Assembly (NCBI GenBank): GCA_005656395.1
Contig: SRSI01000052.1
Coordinates: forward strand, 620,001-684,000
Direction: 5' to 3'
Length of the DNA: 64,000 nt
Origin: Strongyloides papillosus
Taxonomy: Eukaryota; Nematoda; Chromadorea; Rhabditida; Strongyloididae
Shown here: in pieces, positions 35,275 to 46,770 of the stretch
How the letters are laid out: each line of letters begins with the position of its first letter
How positions within the stretch are numbered: position 1 is the stretch's first letter
The notes under the pieces: generated by a model
The model's input: the letters and a program-made list of their open reading frames with translations, nothing else
Database searches by the model: none
Told to the model about the DNA's origin: nothing
Position numbers and translations under genes: made by a program

Positions 35275-37618
35275 TTATAATATTAAATTTGGTTTTAAAA
35301 CACTTTTTGAAAATGATACCTTTAAATGTGCATTCTCAGCCAGACGAAAGTTGTGCATCGTTATCAAACTATTGATACCTGCTTCTATTGTATCTAATTG
35401 AATTAAAGCCATTTTATGATTGTTACTAAAAAATAATAAAGTATAATTGTTATCTTTTATCAAAAACTTACGGAAAAAATTTAAATGCCTTAACATTAAA
35501 ACCACTTTTCTCAAATGCTTGTACCAAAAACTGTTCACAAATACTTAAAGGAATATTTGATAGATGTAATGTTGAGTTGGGTGGATAAATATTCATATAA
35601 TTTTTACTTCCGGGCTTTCTAAATCTATGTAGTGGTGAATGAGTGTAATCTTTGGTTGAAGATTCATCTTGTTTCCCTAAAGAGAAATATATTATTATTC
35701 ATTTAATTTTTAATCTTACCATCTAGTCTAATTTGAACAGAAGAAAATTTTGATGGAGCTACTCTCATATAGTTACCATTCCATCTTGTATTATCTAAAT
35801 GTTTTACAGCTAAAATAATATAATTAAAAAAATATTAATTCATATATATATATATTACCTAATACAGCTTGTTGAGGTTCTGAAAATTCTATTAAAGCTT
35901 GTGATCTTTGATTATATAATATTTTAACTTTTTGAACATCTCCATACACACCTTAATTAATAATAATAATAAATTTAATTTAAGACTAACCGAATAATGT
36001 AAACAACATATCAGGATTAACTTTCTGTAAAAAATAAGGAACATAAATATATTTATAATAATAACATAAAAAAGACTTACTTTAGAATCAAGATTAGTTA
36101 CCAAAACAACAGGTGATGGTAATGCTATAACGCCTAATTGAGGAAAAGAAAAAACATTTTGTAATGATTGATTATGTCCAATCAATTGATTTGTTGTACT
36201 TAAAGAATTTCCTTTAACAATACTATTTGTGTTATTATTTTGATAATTTTGAACAAATGGACTAATTTGCTGTATTCCTCCTGCCAATGTATACTGAATA
36301 TTGTTTTGTAAAAGTGATGCAGCGTTATTAATACCACCATTAACATTAGAATATTGTAATGTGTAACCAGGATTTGTTAAATTGTTTATAGGTTGCAGTT
36401 GTTGAGATAAATTCTTACTAGCAAATTGTAATAAATTTGGATCAAACAAAAAATCCCCTGCAGGTAAATGAGGCTTAGTATAATCTCTTGATTTTTCATT
36501 ATTATATTTAATATTTAGTGTTGTTAATTTAGAATATTCTATTTTAAGAGGATTACAACCTGGTATTAATATTTTTCCATCTAACTGACTAAAAGCTGTT
36601 TCAGCTGATTTACTTTCAGATAATTGAATTAATGCTTGATAAATATCTTTAAAAAGTAATTATTAAACAAAAATAATAAAAAAATTATTTACTTACTGTT
36701 TTTAGTAAAAGTAATTATTCTCAATACTTTACCATATCTTGAAAAACAAGTATATATAATATCCAATGAAATAGCCATACTGACATTACCAAATATTACT
36801 CGTAAAACAGTATTTGGATTATTTTGAGATCCTGTACTTTGACATTCTTCTTCCCTTTTTTGACCCATATCTAATGAATTAGCATTATTATCAGTTTCAT
36901 CATAATGACTTATCTCATTTGTTTGGGTGTCAAAACCCGAAATATCATTTGTAATATTACCAGTACTATTACTTTTACCCATAATATTTTGACTCGATGT
37001 ATTTAAATGCCGTGAGTTTAATATTGGAATAGCTGTAATATTATTGGATGATGAAATCGTTGAAGTTGTATTATTACAAGGTACCCCTTCTCCAATTCCC
37101 TGGTTATTGATAGTATTGTTGATGTTATTTCTGTTACTATTATTACTAGCAGTAGAAATGTTACTACAACAATTGATAAATGAATTAGATATTGAATTGA
37201 TTTCACAATTCGTATTATTTATGGATGTTGGAATGGTATTTGAAATTGAGAATGGAATAGATGTATATGTATTAATTAAAACAGAATTTGTACTTCTTAA
37301 ATTGGAATTATTATTTGTCTTTGGTTGAAGACAATTATTATTAGAAACAGTAGAAGATATTGCAATACGTTTAGTACTTATTGGACAATCAAGAAAAGAC
37401 AATGTCTGAAGTCCAGGTAGTGTAGGATTTGTTAAAGAATTTGAATAGGTAGAATAGACAATAGATGCTTGATTAGGAGCATTGCTTAAAATAGCTACAG
37501 AATTGGCTGAACGTTTTACACCTCCACCAGATAAAATATTTTTTTTTGAGGACAGCAAATTGCTGCCACCTGACGTTGAATTTGTGGTTGAAGATATAAT
37601 TGTGAATAATAGTTTTGA
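35275..37618 (-). CDS. ptb-1: polypyrimidine tract-binding protein homologue (RRM2-4 seen; 5' end unresolved)
   Basis: Seven exons read: up to 37618-36697, 36646-36081, 36024-35991, 35951-35859, 35809-35720, 35676-35472 and 35425-35275. All joins keep frame, giving about 686 residues. RRM2 starts at '[20 protein letters not shown]' and has '[12 protein letters not shown]' as in PTBP. It is followed by '[14 protein letters not shown]'. RRM3 has '[14 protein letters not shown]', then '[20 protein letters not shown]'. RRM4 ends '[15 protein letters not shown]'. These blocks are close to vertebrate PTBP1, a repressor of exon inclusion that binds CU-rich RNA in the nucleus. Upstream of RRM2 there is a long Asn/Ser/Thr-rich tract, not RRM1. 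The first exon stays open to 37618 without an ATG, so its acceptor (perhaps the CAG ending at about 37570) and the upstream exons are not resolved. Confidence 0.85.
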
Positions 37619-40174
37619 TCAAACTGATATTTAAAATAAAATACCAGTAGATCGTGATATATATACTTAAAAACTAAAAAATTTATAAGTTAGAAAAATT
37701 TAGTGTGGCAAAAACACAATTGACAAATTTTTATATCATAATAAAAAGATGCTATTTTAGAATAATATGAATTAAAATCCATTCTCTATTTTCAGCCGGC
37801 TGTTCAATGATATATATATTTATATATAATAATAATAAAGGAAAATTGTGATAGCTATAGTGGTTATAGATGTGAAGTGATATAAAAATGTGAAAAATGC
37901 ACTTGAGTTTTTTTGGTCTAAGTTAAGTTATTGATATTTAGAGAATGGCCTTAGATTAACATTAAAAAAATGACAACTCCATTACTAATGGCTGACACTT
38001 TTAATGAACTTGTTTCCGTACCCAATTCTACTTCTCATCATTTATTTAATTTAAATGGAAATGTATCTAAAAATGGATTAAGGATAAAATAGAAAGTGAA
38101 GAAGATTTGATGGATGAAAACATATTATATATATATTTATATATATGTATATATATTCAGGGACGATAATGATGATAACACTGGTAGACGACATTAACAG
38201 CCTATATTTGTACACGAATTTCTGTTATATTACATTCAATGTACACAGAAAATATATTATAAAAAATATAGATGCGTATTTTAAATTGCCTATGTCCGGT
38301 AGGATGAAAAATTGAAAGGAGGAAAGCATGAACTACTGATAGTAGCTTATATATATTATACCATAACGTTAATGAAACATATGAATTAATATTTCATCAT
38401 ATACGCTAATGAATATTCGATAAATAAGTAATATAATATAAAAAAAATTTATTTCAAGAACACTAAAAGCTGTAGGTTTTGAGACTATATCATGTCAAAT
38501 AAAAGTAAATGAATGAAAATATAAATACAAATTTTCAATTAAAGCTTCTCAATTGCGTAATAAAAATGTTATGTTTATAAATAAAATGTCTATTTGTGTT
38601 TAAATATTTTAATAATTTTTACTAGTACCCGAAATAATTAAAACAATTTCAATTTAACAGTTATATAATAGTGTACGTTAATAGACTTAAGAAAAAAAGT
38701 TAAACGGTAGATTGATGAAATAAATGTAATTGAAGTACGGAGTTATTATACACTCCAAACACCTCACACTTTATTTTAAAAGAACTTCTTATCTTTAATA
38801 ATATAAATGTTAATGGAACATAGTGTGAAGACTAAAACATTATTAAAGAAACTCCTCCATATTAGATGTAGCGCACATTTCAACAAAAATGAAAGTATTA
38901 TTTAATTTGGTTAATAGTACCAGTTTCATTTATTGGTGATGTTGTTTAAGGTCCACACATATATAGAAAGGAAAACTATAATGAGGATAGAAGTTAAGAT
39001 GCTATTTTATAGAAGCGAAAAATAAATGAAGGAGAATATAATATATATATATGTTGTCATTAATTTAAATAAAAGTTAGATAAGATGACGTAAAATTAAC
39101 TTTGTATGATGGTTTAGGTTCCCATAGTAACATTAATTTTATAATTTTATATAAAATAATGAAAATATTATTAAAGTTTAGCTGTAAAAATATATGGTTT
39201 ATTAAGATCCCTTTTATATCACCAGATGTGAGAAAAAGATAAGTGTTGGTAAGATATATGTTGAGTATTAAAATTAATTTAAGAAAAAACTGATATTATG
39301 AAATTGCATAAAAAATCTTTTTATGGTTTATATAATATAAAAATAATGGATAGATGAAAATGAAAAAGATCATTAGATCAGTTATAGCCCACATTTATTA
39401 GTTATATGCTTCAATCCTCTAATAAACATACAACATCTGGATAAATATATAATATTAAACAAACGAATGATTTTATGTAATATGGGTAAGGAAAAATTTA
39501 TTAAAAGGCCTCCATCACAGTTATTATTAAAATCGGTTATCTAAACAAAAATACAGAAGGAAAAATTTAAAACTTTAATTTATGCTGAAAGAATTTCAAA
39601 TAAATCTTTTTTTTTGAATGTTTACAACTATACAAATATTAAATTCATTTTTTAATTTTTAAATTTAAAATTATTTAAAAGTTTAATAAACAATTTTTTC
39701 CGTAAAAAAATATATTTCTCACTAATAAATGTTTTGAAATTAAGATTGTTTTTTATTAAAATAAGTATACTACATGCTATAGAAAATAAAATTAAGAAAA
39801 TTAATGTATTTATTAATATTTATAATGAATATAAGATTTCAAAAATAAGAATAAAATGTCATTTCTTTCCTGTCACATTAGTGATATTTAAGTGAAAAAA
39901 TTAAAAGACATTTACTTCTTAATGGAAAATTTTTTTTAAAAATTTTAATGTAAAAAGATGACATAACATTAGACATGTTATAATTACTTTCAGTTAATAA
40001 TTCTTGTATAAATGAAGCGATACATATATCTTGACTACTTAATAAATTAAAAATAAATATCTCGAAAAAATTTACAATTAAAAAAAAGCACAAATTATTC
40101 AATATTAAATTTTTACTAAATAACAACAACAATTAAATACAATATATTTACATTTTCTAATATAAATAAAAAGT
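37619..40174. other. intergenic region upstream of PTB homologue
   Basis: About 2.6 kb with TA-rich runs (for example 38130-38160). It may contain 5' exons or the promoter of the PTB gene. A 40-codon plus-strand frame at 37970-38092 has a composition unlike its surroundings (listed separately). Open frames near 39878-40132 look random. Confidence 0.5.
37970..38092 (+). CDS. possible small ORF, 40 residues
   Basis: ATG to TAG, 40 residues, with a mixed composition (Thr, Leu, Val, Pro, Asn, His) that stands out from the Lys/Ile/Phe-rich random frames nearby. It lies 350 bp upstream of the open edge of the PTB gene and on the opposite strand. No domain, signal peptide or conserved motif is recognised. 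It could equally be a fragment of an untranslated exon. Confidence 0.2.
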   Translation: MTTPLLMADTFNELVSVPNSTSHHLFNLNGNVSKNGLRIK

Positions 40175-41608
40175 CTAAGAGAAAGCCTTGACAATTTCGT
40201 CAAACGTTGATAAATCACAGAATTGAAGTCGTTCCCCCTCATTTCCAGCAAATACAACGACATTAGGATTCTCAGGGCAAAAATCAGCACTAAAAATTGT
40301 TCCAACGAGTGACTTGACTTCATAAATTTTTGTCAAACTGCCATTACTATCAGCTTTCCATATTATAACATTTCCTTCACCAGCTGACAAGACCATACCC
40401 TCTATCTTTCTAGAGCATAGTAAAACATTAGTTGATGATTCGTGAGATTTAGTAACATGTTGATATTTCCCCTTTTTTCTACTATCAAATGTGTAGATAA
40501 ATCCTTGTGTTGAAGACGCATAAAAAATAAATGGGTTCTGTCTATCCCAATCTAATGATTCCAATGTATGGTCATCATCAATTTTGAAGTTAACAGCTTC
40601 TTCACCAGTCATATCAGTTGAACAATTGATAGCATAGATATTGTTTGTCGCTGTTGCAACTAATAAAATACCAACTTCTATTGGGTGCCAAAGGACAAAT
40701 TGTATCTCCTCCTTAAAGAAGTCGTATAAAGTCCCAACACTCTCACTAGTTATATCCCATAAAATAACCCTTTTATCAATTGATCCCGAGGCTAAAATAT
40801 GTGGCATATTTTGATTCCATGATAATGTTGTTACAGCATCGACATGAGTTGAGTTGAAATTTTCTTTTGACTTTCTTTGTTTCTTACTCAATTCTTTACC
40901 TAACGTTATAACTGGTCCAGCAGAATTAATCATATTTACATCCCACAATTCTATGATTGGCTCATAAAATCCAATTGCTACTAATGTTAAGTTTCCTTCT
41001 TTTGCATCTGACTCAGGATGAACATATTTTATGACCAATGGGCATTTATGGAGAAAGTTACTTGTTCTAACATAATTATGGAATGTTACGTGGTTGAAAT
41101 TAGTATACACCACCTCAGAATCATCTAAATCATTGATCACGTAGGCAACAATGTTTTCATTTTCTCTAACTTCGAGATCCTCTAAGTCCTCTGGATCTTC
41201 TTCTTCTGGATTTTTCAAATAAGGATCATCCTCCTTAAATTTTGATATCCCCGATATTAAAAGTGGTGCTGCTGCATCGTCATATTCATTCATCTTATAT
41301 TTTTCAGCTGCTTTCTCATCTTCATCACCAATTGTATCTCCACCTTTCATTGCATTTTCGTTATCATTATTTCCACAATCCATCTCTTCATCTTTTTTAT
41401 CATCCTCATTATCAGAATCATCACCTGACTCTTCTAAAGAATTTTTATTAAGAACCAAATTTTTCATTTCACTAGCAGAAAGTTTCACAATTATCGGTTT
41501 TTCATCGACAACAGAACGAGGAATAAAAACAACAGAAGAACAAAAGCCCTTCATCTCTGGTATTAATTCCATCTCTGAATTAGAAACATGTTCGTGAACT
41601 TCGGTCAT
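40175..41608 (-). CDS. pwp1: PWP1 homologue, WD40 ribosome-biogenesis/chromatin protein
   Basis: Single exon, 477 residues. The N-terminus carries an acidic block (residues 58-125, rich in Asp and Glu), then 'DLEDLEVRENENIVAYVIND'. A WD40 propeller follows with clear repeats: 'GFYEPIIELWDVNMINSAGP', 'TTLSWNQNMPHILASGSIDK' and 'VILWDITSESVGT', and an end repeat 'NEGERLQFCDLSTFDEIVKA'. The order, the inserted Lys-rich 'GKELSKKQRKSK' after the first WD and the C-terminal end match PWP1, a nucleolar protein linked to rRNA transcription and large-subunit assembly. It lies downstream of the UQCC2-like gene on the same strand. Confidence 0.88.
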   Translation of the reverse strand: MTEVHEHVSNSEMELIPEMKGFCSSVVFIPRSVVDEKPIIVKLSASEMKNLVLNKNSLEESGDDSDNEDDKKDEEMDCGNNDNENAMKGGDTIGDEDEKAAEKYKMNEYDDAAAPLLISGISKFKEDDPYLKNPEEEDPEDLEDLEVRENENIVAYVINDLDDSEVVYTNFNHVTFHNYVRTSNFLHKCPLVIKYVHPESDAKEGNLTLVAIGFYEPIIELWDVNMINSAGPVITLGKELSKKQRKSKENFNSTHVDAVTTLSWNQNMPHILASGSIDKRVILWDITSESVGTLYDFFKEEIQFVLWHPIEVGILLVATATNNIYAINCSTDMTGEEAVNFKIDDDHTLESLDWDRQNPFIFYASSTQGFIYTFDSRKKGKYQHVTKSHESSTNVLLCSRKIEGMVLSAGEGNVIIWKADSNGSLTKIYEVKSLVGTIFSADFCPENPNVVVFAGNEGERLQFCDLSTFDEIVKAFS

Positions 41609-41946
41609 ATTGACAATTTATAGAAAAATATGAAAAAATAGTAAGAAGTAAAAATATTATAATTTAAACATGTAATATACTACACACCAATTGGGATCTG
41701 ACAATCGTTTTAAGAAAAATAAATATTAATAAAGTTCGACTTTAAAAACTACCGGAAGAGTCTGTGAATTTTCTGAGAGTTTATTTAAATAAATATTTTT
41801 TAACTACAAACAATCTATAGAGTCAAAAACCATTAATTTCAAAATTCTAACTACTATAATAAGAATTATCTTACAAAACAAATAAAGCATTGAAAAAGAA
41901 TATTAATTTATAGTTAAAACTACTTTATAAAAATTCATGGAAAATA
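41609..41946. other. short intergenic gap
   Basis: 338 bp between the UQCC2-like gene and PWP1, both on the minus strand. AT-rich; no gene seen. Confidence 0.6.
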
Positions 41947-42344
41947 TTATTCAACTTTTTTTCCGGTAATTCTTTGCCAAAATGAAGGTTTTTTCTCCAG
42001 TCCTAAAACTTTTCTTACTTCACTACTATTTACTCTTTCTAAATATTTAAGAGGTACACCAGTAACTCCCGATTTGTAATCATGTGGAAAAGCCTCGCGA
42101 TATACGTTGTTATGAATTTTTTCAAGGGCTGTAAAAATATTTTATGAAAGAAAAAATAAAAAATACCTTTAAATCGTAAACGACACAAGTTTTTATCTAT
42201 TGCCTTATTTTCATGTTCTACTTCATGGAAGATCCTTTTTACTTCTTGTTGAAGGAATGTTGGGAAACACCTTTTCCCCTCCTTTGTTGGATCTTTAGGC
42301 AACTTAGAAATTAATGTAACAAAAGACTTGTATAGATCTTTCAT
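41947..42344 (-). CDS. uqcc2: UQCC2-like mitochondrial complex III assembly factor
   Basis: Two exons, 42344-42167 and 42128-41947, with a 38-nt intron (GTATTT...TTTACAG, phase 1); 119 residues, similar to human UQCC2 (about 126). The pattern 'YKSFVTLISKLPKDPTKEGK' followed by 'FPTFLQQEVKRIFHEVE' matches the UQCC2/Cbp6 start (a small Trp/Pro turn, then DETKRGRDL...LRQRV). 'ALEKIHNNVYREAFPHDY' matches its second helix, and 'GVPLKYLERVNS' the later Leu-rich step. UQCC2 works in the mitochondrial matrix with UQCC1 to aid cytochrome b synthesis and complex III assembly. No cleavable targeting peptide is obvious. It is the middle gene of three on the same strand. Confidence 0.72.
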
Positions 42345-42595
42345 TTATCAATAACTAAAGTAACAATATGCTACTAAGAAAAAAGTAGAAAAAATCCAAC
42401 AAGATTGTCCCACTACGAATAAAGATGTGAAAGGTATCTCATTAATATTATTTATATAATTTTGATATAACAATTAACTTAAATAAAAAAAAAGTGAATC
42501 GTTAATTAATTTTACAGTTAACACATAGTAAAGAAGGCATTTTGTGGAGTATCAAATTAAAATTTCTATAAAAATATTGATTGTAATATTTCAAA

Positions 42596-43777
42596 TCAAA
42601 GTATCTGGAATTCTTTGTCACCCATTGGTGTAGGAGTATCAAGTAGAGTTGGATATTGAATATTATTAGCAATTGGTGTCAATCCAGTAACATCATTTCC
42701 TAATGTAAAAAGATTAACTTTTTCATCAGATTGGAAGTTGTTTTCAAAAAAGGGATTAGACTCATCTTTAATAGTGTCTTTGGGTAATTCAACTGAGGTG
42801 GTTGAAAATTTTTCTGGAAAAAATGATGGTCTTGGAAGGCTTTGAATATACTTTTTTTCGGGTGTTTCCAGTGTTGTGGATGATTGTCTTGTGGGGATTT
42901 TACTACCATGGTGATTCTTATTATTTTCATCTTTTACATCGTTTCTATCATATGAATCTGCAATAGTAGTATGACTTAAAACTTGATCAATTTTTGTTCT
43001 TGATGACTCTATTGATGTTGCTTTAAAATCTCGGTCATATAGTGATTCCTTTGATGAATTATATATTTGTTCACCATTGCAAGAATTGGAGGACACATTT
43101 TCTTGTTTTACATTGAGACTTATATTATTATTGTGATTTGAATTTTTAGAATGTTCTCCATTTTCATTTATGTTGTGTACGCTAATATTAGAATTCATAG
43201 CGTTTTGTTGGTCTTGTTTGTCGGTCGTAGAATTTTCGGTCACTGCTTTTTGAAGTTGTTCACTGAGAGATTCACTTTTTGTATTTGTTCCGGACCTTAG
43301 TTCATCAGCTAATTTTTTAAAATCTGGATTTGAAAATATAGCTTCTAAAGCTTTTCTATCTCCATCACTCATATGACATCTATGTTCACGCAAAATTCTC
43401 TCTAATTTTTCAAATTCTTCGAATAACTTTAAATTAGCAGCTTCCACAGCTTTGTTTCTTATTTTTAAATATTCGACTTCTTCTCCAAGTGATTTTAGTT
43501 GATCGATTCTTTTTTGCCTACATTTTGCTGCAGCAATTTTATTTCTTTGCCGTCTATTTTCTTTCTTTCTTAGTTCTTCTTCTGATGGTTCTTTATTTGA
43601 ACCCCTGAGTTGATCGTTTGATCCCGAAAAATGTCTATATCTTTTTCTTTGTCCACTAATTGATTGAGAACCTCCATTAAAATCTCCAGTTTGATTTGGA
43701 GAACTTTCTGCTGAATTATAGTCATCGTTACTGAAGCTTTGGCCATCGCTTATTACTGAACTTGTTCTTTTAGACAT
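42596..43777 (-). CDS. fos-1: FOS-family bZIP transcription factor
   Basis: Single exon, 393 residues. The basic region at about 68-90 reads RRQRNKIAAAKCRQKR, the Fos/ATF3/JDP2 type with the invariant N and the AAAKCR core. The leucine zipper follows: 'LKSLGEEVEYLKIRNKAVEA' and on to about residue 130, ending RILREHRCH as in Fos/ATF3 zippers. The remainder is Ser/Asn-rich and disordered. A C-terminal 'LLDTPTPM' recalls the Thr/Pro-rich end of Fos. Fos proteins pair with Jun to bind TGASTCA sites. A JUN-like bZIP lies 3 kb upstream on the same strand. FOS-1 is the best fit; ATF3/JDP2-like is the alternative. Confidence 0.78.
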   Translation of the reverse strand: MSKRTSSVISDGQSFSNDDYNSAESSPNQTGDFNGGSQSISGQRKRYRHFSGSNDQLRGSNKEPSEEELRKKENRRQRNKIAAAKCRQKRIDQLKSLGEEVEYLKIRNKAVEAANLKLFEEFEKLERILREHRCHMSDGDRKALEAIFSNPDFKKLADELRSGTNTKSESLSEQLQKAVTENSTTDKQDQQNAMNSNISVHNINENGEHSKNSNHNNNISLNVKQENVSSNSCNGEQIYNSSKESLYDRDFKATSIESSRTKIDQVLSHTTIADSYDRNDVKDENNKNHHGSKIPTRQSSTTLETPEKKYIQSLPRPSFFPEKFSTTSVELPKDTIKDESNPFFENNFQSDEKVNLFTLGNDVTGLTPIANNIQYPTLLDTPTPMGDKEFQIL

Positions 43778-46770
43778 TTGTTATTGGTTAATGGTCTGTA
43801 TTATAATAATGATTAAGAGATTTTCAAATACTAATAAAAGATAGTAGTAGTTCTATACAAAACAATAGTTTTTATTTTTATAATTATTTCTAAATTTTAT
43901 TTAATCTAAAAAAATATGAATAAAGGATTTTAAAAATAAATAACAAGATAAAAAGAATCAAAACTAAAATATTAATTTAATGAAGAAAAGAATTTCGTAA
44001 AGGTAGGAAAAAAATAGTTTAATTAAATTCATCACTTTTATTAAATGGTGTATAAATTAGGTAACTTACGATTATGATCTGTTTGAAATTTTATCTTAGT
44101 GAGTAGAATTAATAATATTTTATGTATAATGTAATTTCGAAATATATTTTAAAATGTTATTTAATTTTTTACAATAGAAAATTTCACTTTAGGAATCGAT
44201 ATTTTATTCTTTCAATATAATATCTAACAGACTTGTTTGCTGCATTGTATCAAATATCTTTCAAAAATATACTAATAAGGTATATAAGATCAAACACCAA
44301 TAAAATTGTTTGCTAAAGGAAATATTTCTCATCACTCCAAACATATTTTTGCATATTAAATATTACATTATAAAATTGATGTTCAATTTTAATGTAATTT
44401 TATTTCAAATTCTACAAGAGTATTCTAATTTTCAAAAATAAAAATTTAAATCTATATTTACTACTTACAGTAAGAGCTTTTCATTTCTATACGTAAATTA
44501 TTTAATTTAAAATAAAATATACTTAAAACTCCTCATTATTTAATATGAGGCTTCTTAACGACAAATATACTTTGTTATATAGATACTTAATGCAAATACA
44601 TAACATTTAAAATCACTTATAAAGTAAATCGTAAAAATTATTTCCATACTCGGAAGCATTTTTTAGTCAATTATCTTATTCTAAATATACAACTAGCATA
44701 TTAGAATGCTATATTTTTATTTCATTTTGTCTCTTATTATGAAGAATTATTTTCTTATCATTTTACGAGTCATGTAATAATCAGAACTAAGAAGTCTAGA
44801 GTATTTTATCATTATAAGAGCTAAAAAAATTCATATATCTTAATCTATTTTTATCATTTATTTTCTAATTCTAAATTTTAGTTGTGTTTTTTCTAGGACA
44901 AATTTTTCATAATTTCTTTTGTCACAAAATTCAAAGGCAACATAAAGGATTAGTGTAATATATATACTAATCAATAAGCCATTAAAATTTTTATTTAATT
45001 AAAGTTTTAAATTAACGAATTTTCTATTTCTAACAAAATTACAATGAAACCATCATAACTATATTTTTTCAGTTAAATTAATTTATAACTAATAGAACTT
45101 AAAATCAAAAATATATTCTTACAAAAACTATTTAAATTGACTTTATTATAGAGAAAATATATTATAAAAATTTATTTTAAAATACTTATTAATACCATTA
45201 AAAAATTTATGATATTCTACAAATTTTTACTATTAAAAAGTGGTATAAAAAATCATATTGTAATAATAACTTTAAATACCAGATGATATAAGTATATATT
45301 TTACTAAATAAAAAGTTTTTCTAAAAAAAAGATTATTGAGAATTAAAGATTTATAAATAGATAGATTAATTAAAAAAATGTTTCTAATACCAAAAACTAA
45401 AAAAAAACCTTGTACTACTATTTTATTAAAAACAGCTGTATAAATGTAACACTACTATATAAAAAGACTATCTATTTGATGATAAAGAAATAGATGTGTT
45501 TTAATTTTACATAACTTTCAATAATTGAGTAGAAAACAATAAGAAATAATTAAACTTTAATTCTACTTAGTTTTTTTTTCAATTGTAACTATGAAAATTA
45601 CTATCAGAAAATTAACATTTTAAAATATTAAAAAAATAATATAGTCTTTTGGTTTGATTGTCAAAAGAATTATAATGTTATTCATTTAATTTGTATGAAT
45701 CATCAATAATTTTTGACATCACTAACACTATCCATCTACATACTTGTCTAAATATATATAACTATTGAACTGCGCTATGATCAAATGTTATCAGAAAAGT
45801 GGAGATAGAAATATTGCATACATTCTATGACTGATAGACAACGTGATATTTGTCGTTTAAATATAAATTTTCAAATAAACTTTTAACCAAAAAAAATAAA
45901 AAAGTCACATTTTAATATATTTCTTTCATATAAATAGTCCACTTTTTTTAATCATTCAATGATCTATAATAGGTTTTTTTTTTCAAAATTAACTTCATAT
46001 CGATATACATTTGGAACTTTATCTATTGAATATAGTTTTACAAATATCAATGTATATCTTTCATTTTTATCAAAATCGCTTACCACAAAAATATCTCTCT
46101 TCATACACTTCTTTTTCTTTTCTACAATTTTTATATGTTATTTTATTGAAATTAACTATCATGTAATAGAAACTTTTTTTGTCTAACTCTTGTACAAAGG
46201 TGAAAGTTAGAAAGAAGACAGAGATACAATGATAGAATTGAATATTTTACAAATGTTTTAAAATAAAATAAAGGTACACAAAAAATTGTTATTAAAATAA
46301 CTCCAATACTATAATATATGTATTTGAACGTTTACAGATCACATGAACATTGAATAAAAGTAATTTATTTTCACTATTCAACAATAAATGCAAGGAAATT
46401 GAATGTTATATTAAAGTATAAATTTAGAAAATAAACATAAAGTTTATTACATGTGGGTGGAATTAAAAATTTTTATAATTGCAAATATTTTTACTTCAAT
46501 CTATCGATGACTCATTTATTTACATTAAAGTATAAATATATCAATTTATTTTTAAATAATTAAATTAATGCACAATAATGTTCTAACTATATGGGTGTTA
46601 AATTTAAAATAAATCTTAGATACATAAATATTATTAAGTGAATTTTTCTTGTAATATTCAAACAAGAGAAAATAGTGATATTAAAATATGGAAAATATTC
46701 TTTTTAAATAGCAAAATATTTACATTGCCAAATATAACGTATTCTTATTGGCATCTTCAGAAAATCTTTG
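43778..46770. other. long intergenic region between FOS-like and JUN-like genes
   Basis: About 3 kb, AT-rich, no supported gene; the open frame at 45959-46186 is Phe/Ile/Ser-rich and looks random. It should hold the FOS-like promoter. It includes one perfect ATGACTCAT at 46507-46515 and a one-mismatch form at 44764-44772. Confidence 0.6.
46507..46515. promoter_or_regulatory. palindromic AP-1 (TRE) motif, candidate
   Basis: ATGACTCAT, the full 9-bp optimal AP-1 site, about 255 bp beyond the 3' end of the JUN-like gene and 2.7 kb upstream of the FOS-like start. Function not shown. Confidence 0.3.

Noticed and set aside
37044..37328. 94-residue plus-strand open frame, Leu/Val-rich
   Set aside because: Antisense shadow of the Asn/Ser/Thr repeats in the PTB homologue.
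45959..46186. 75-residue plus-strand open frame
   Set aside because: Phe/Ser/Ile-rich without signal or domain, as expected from random AT sequence.
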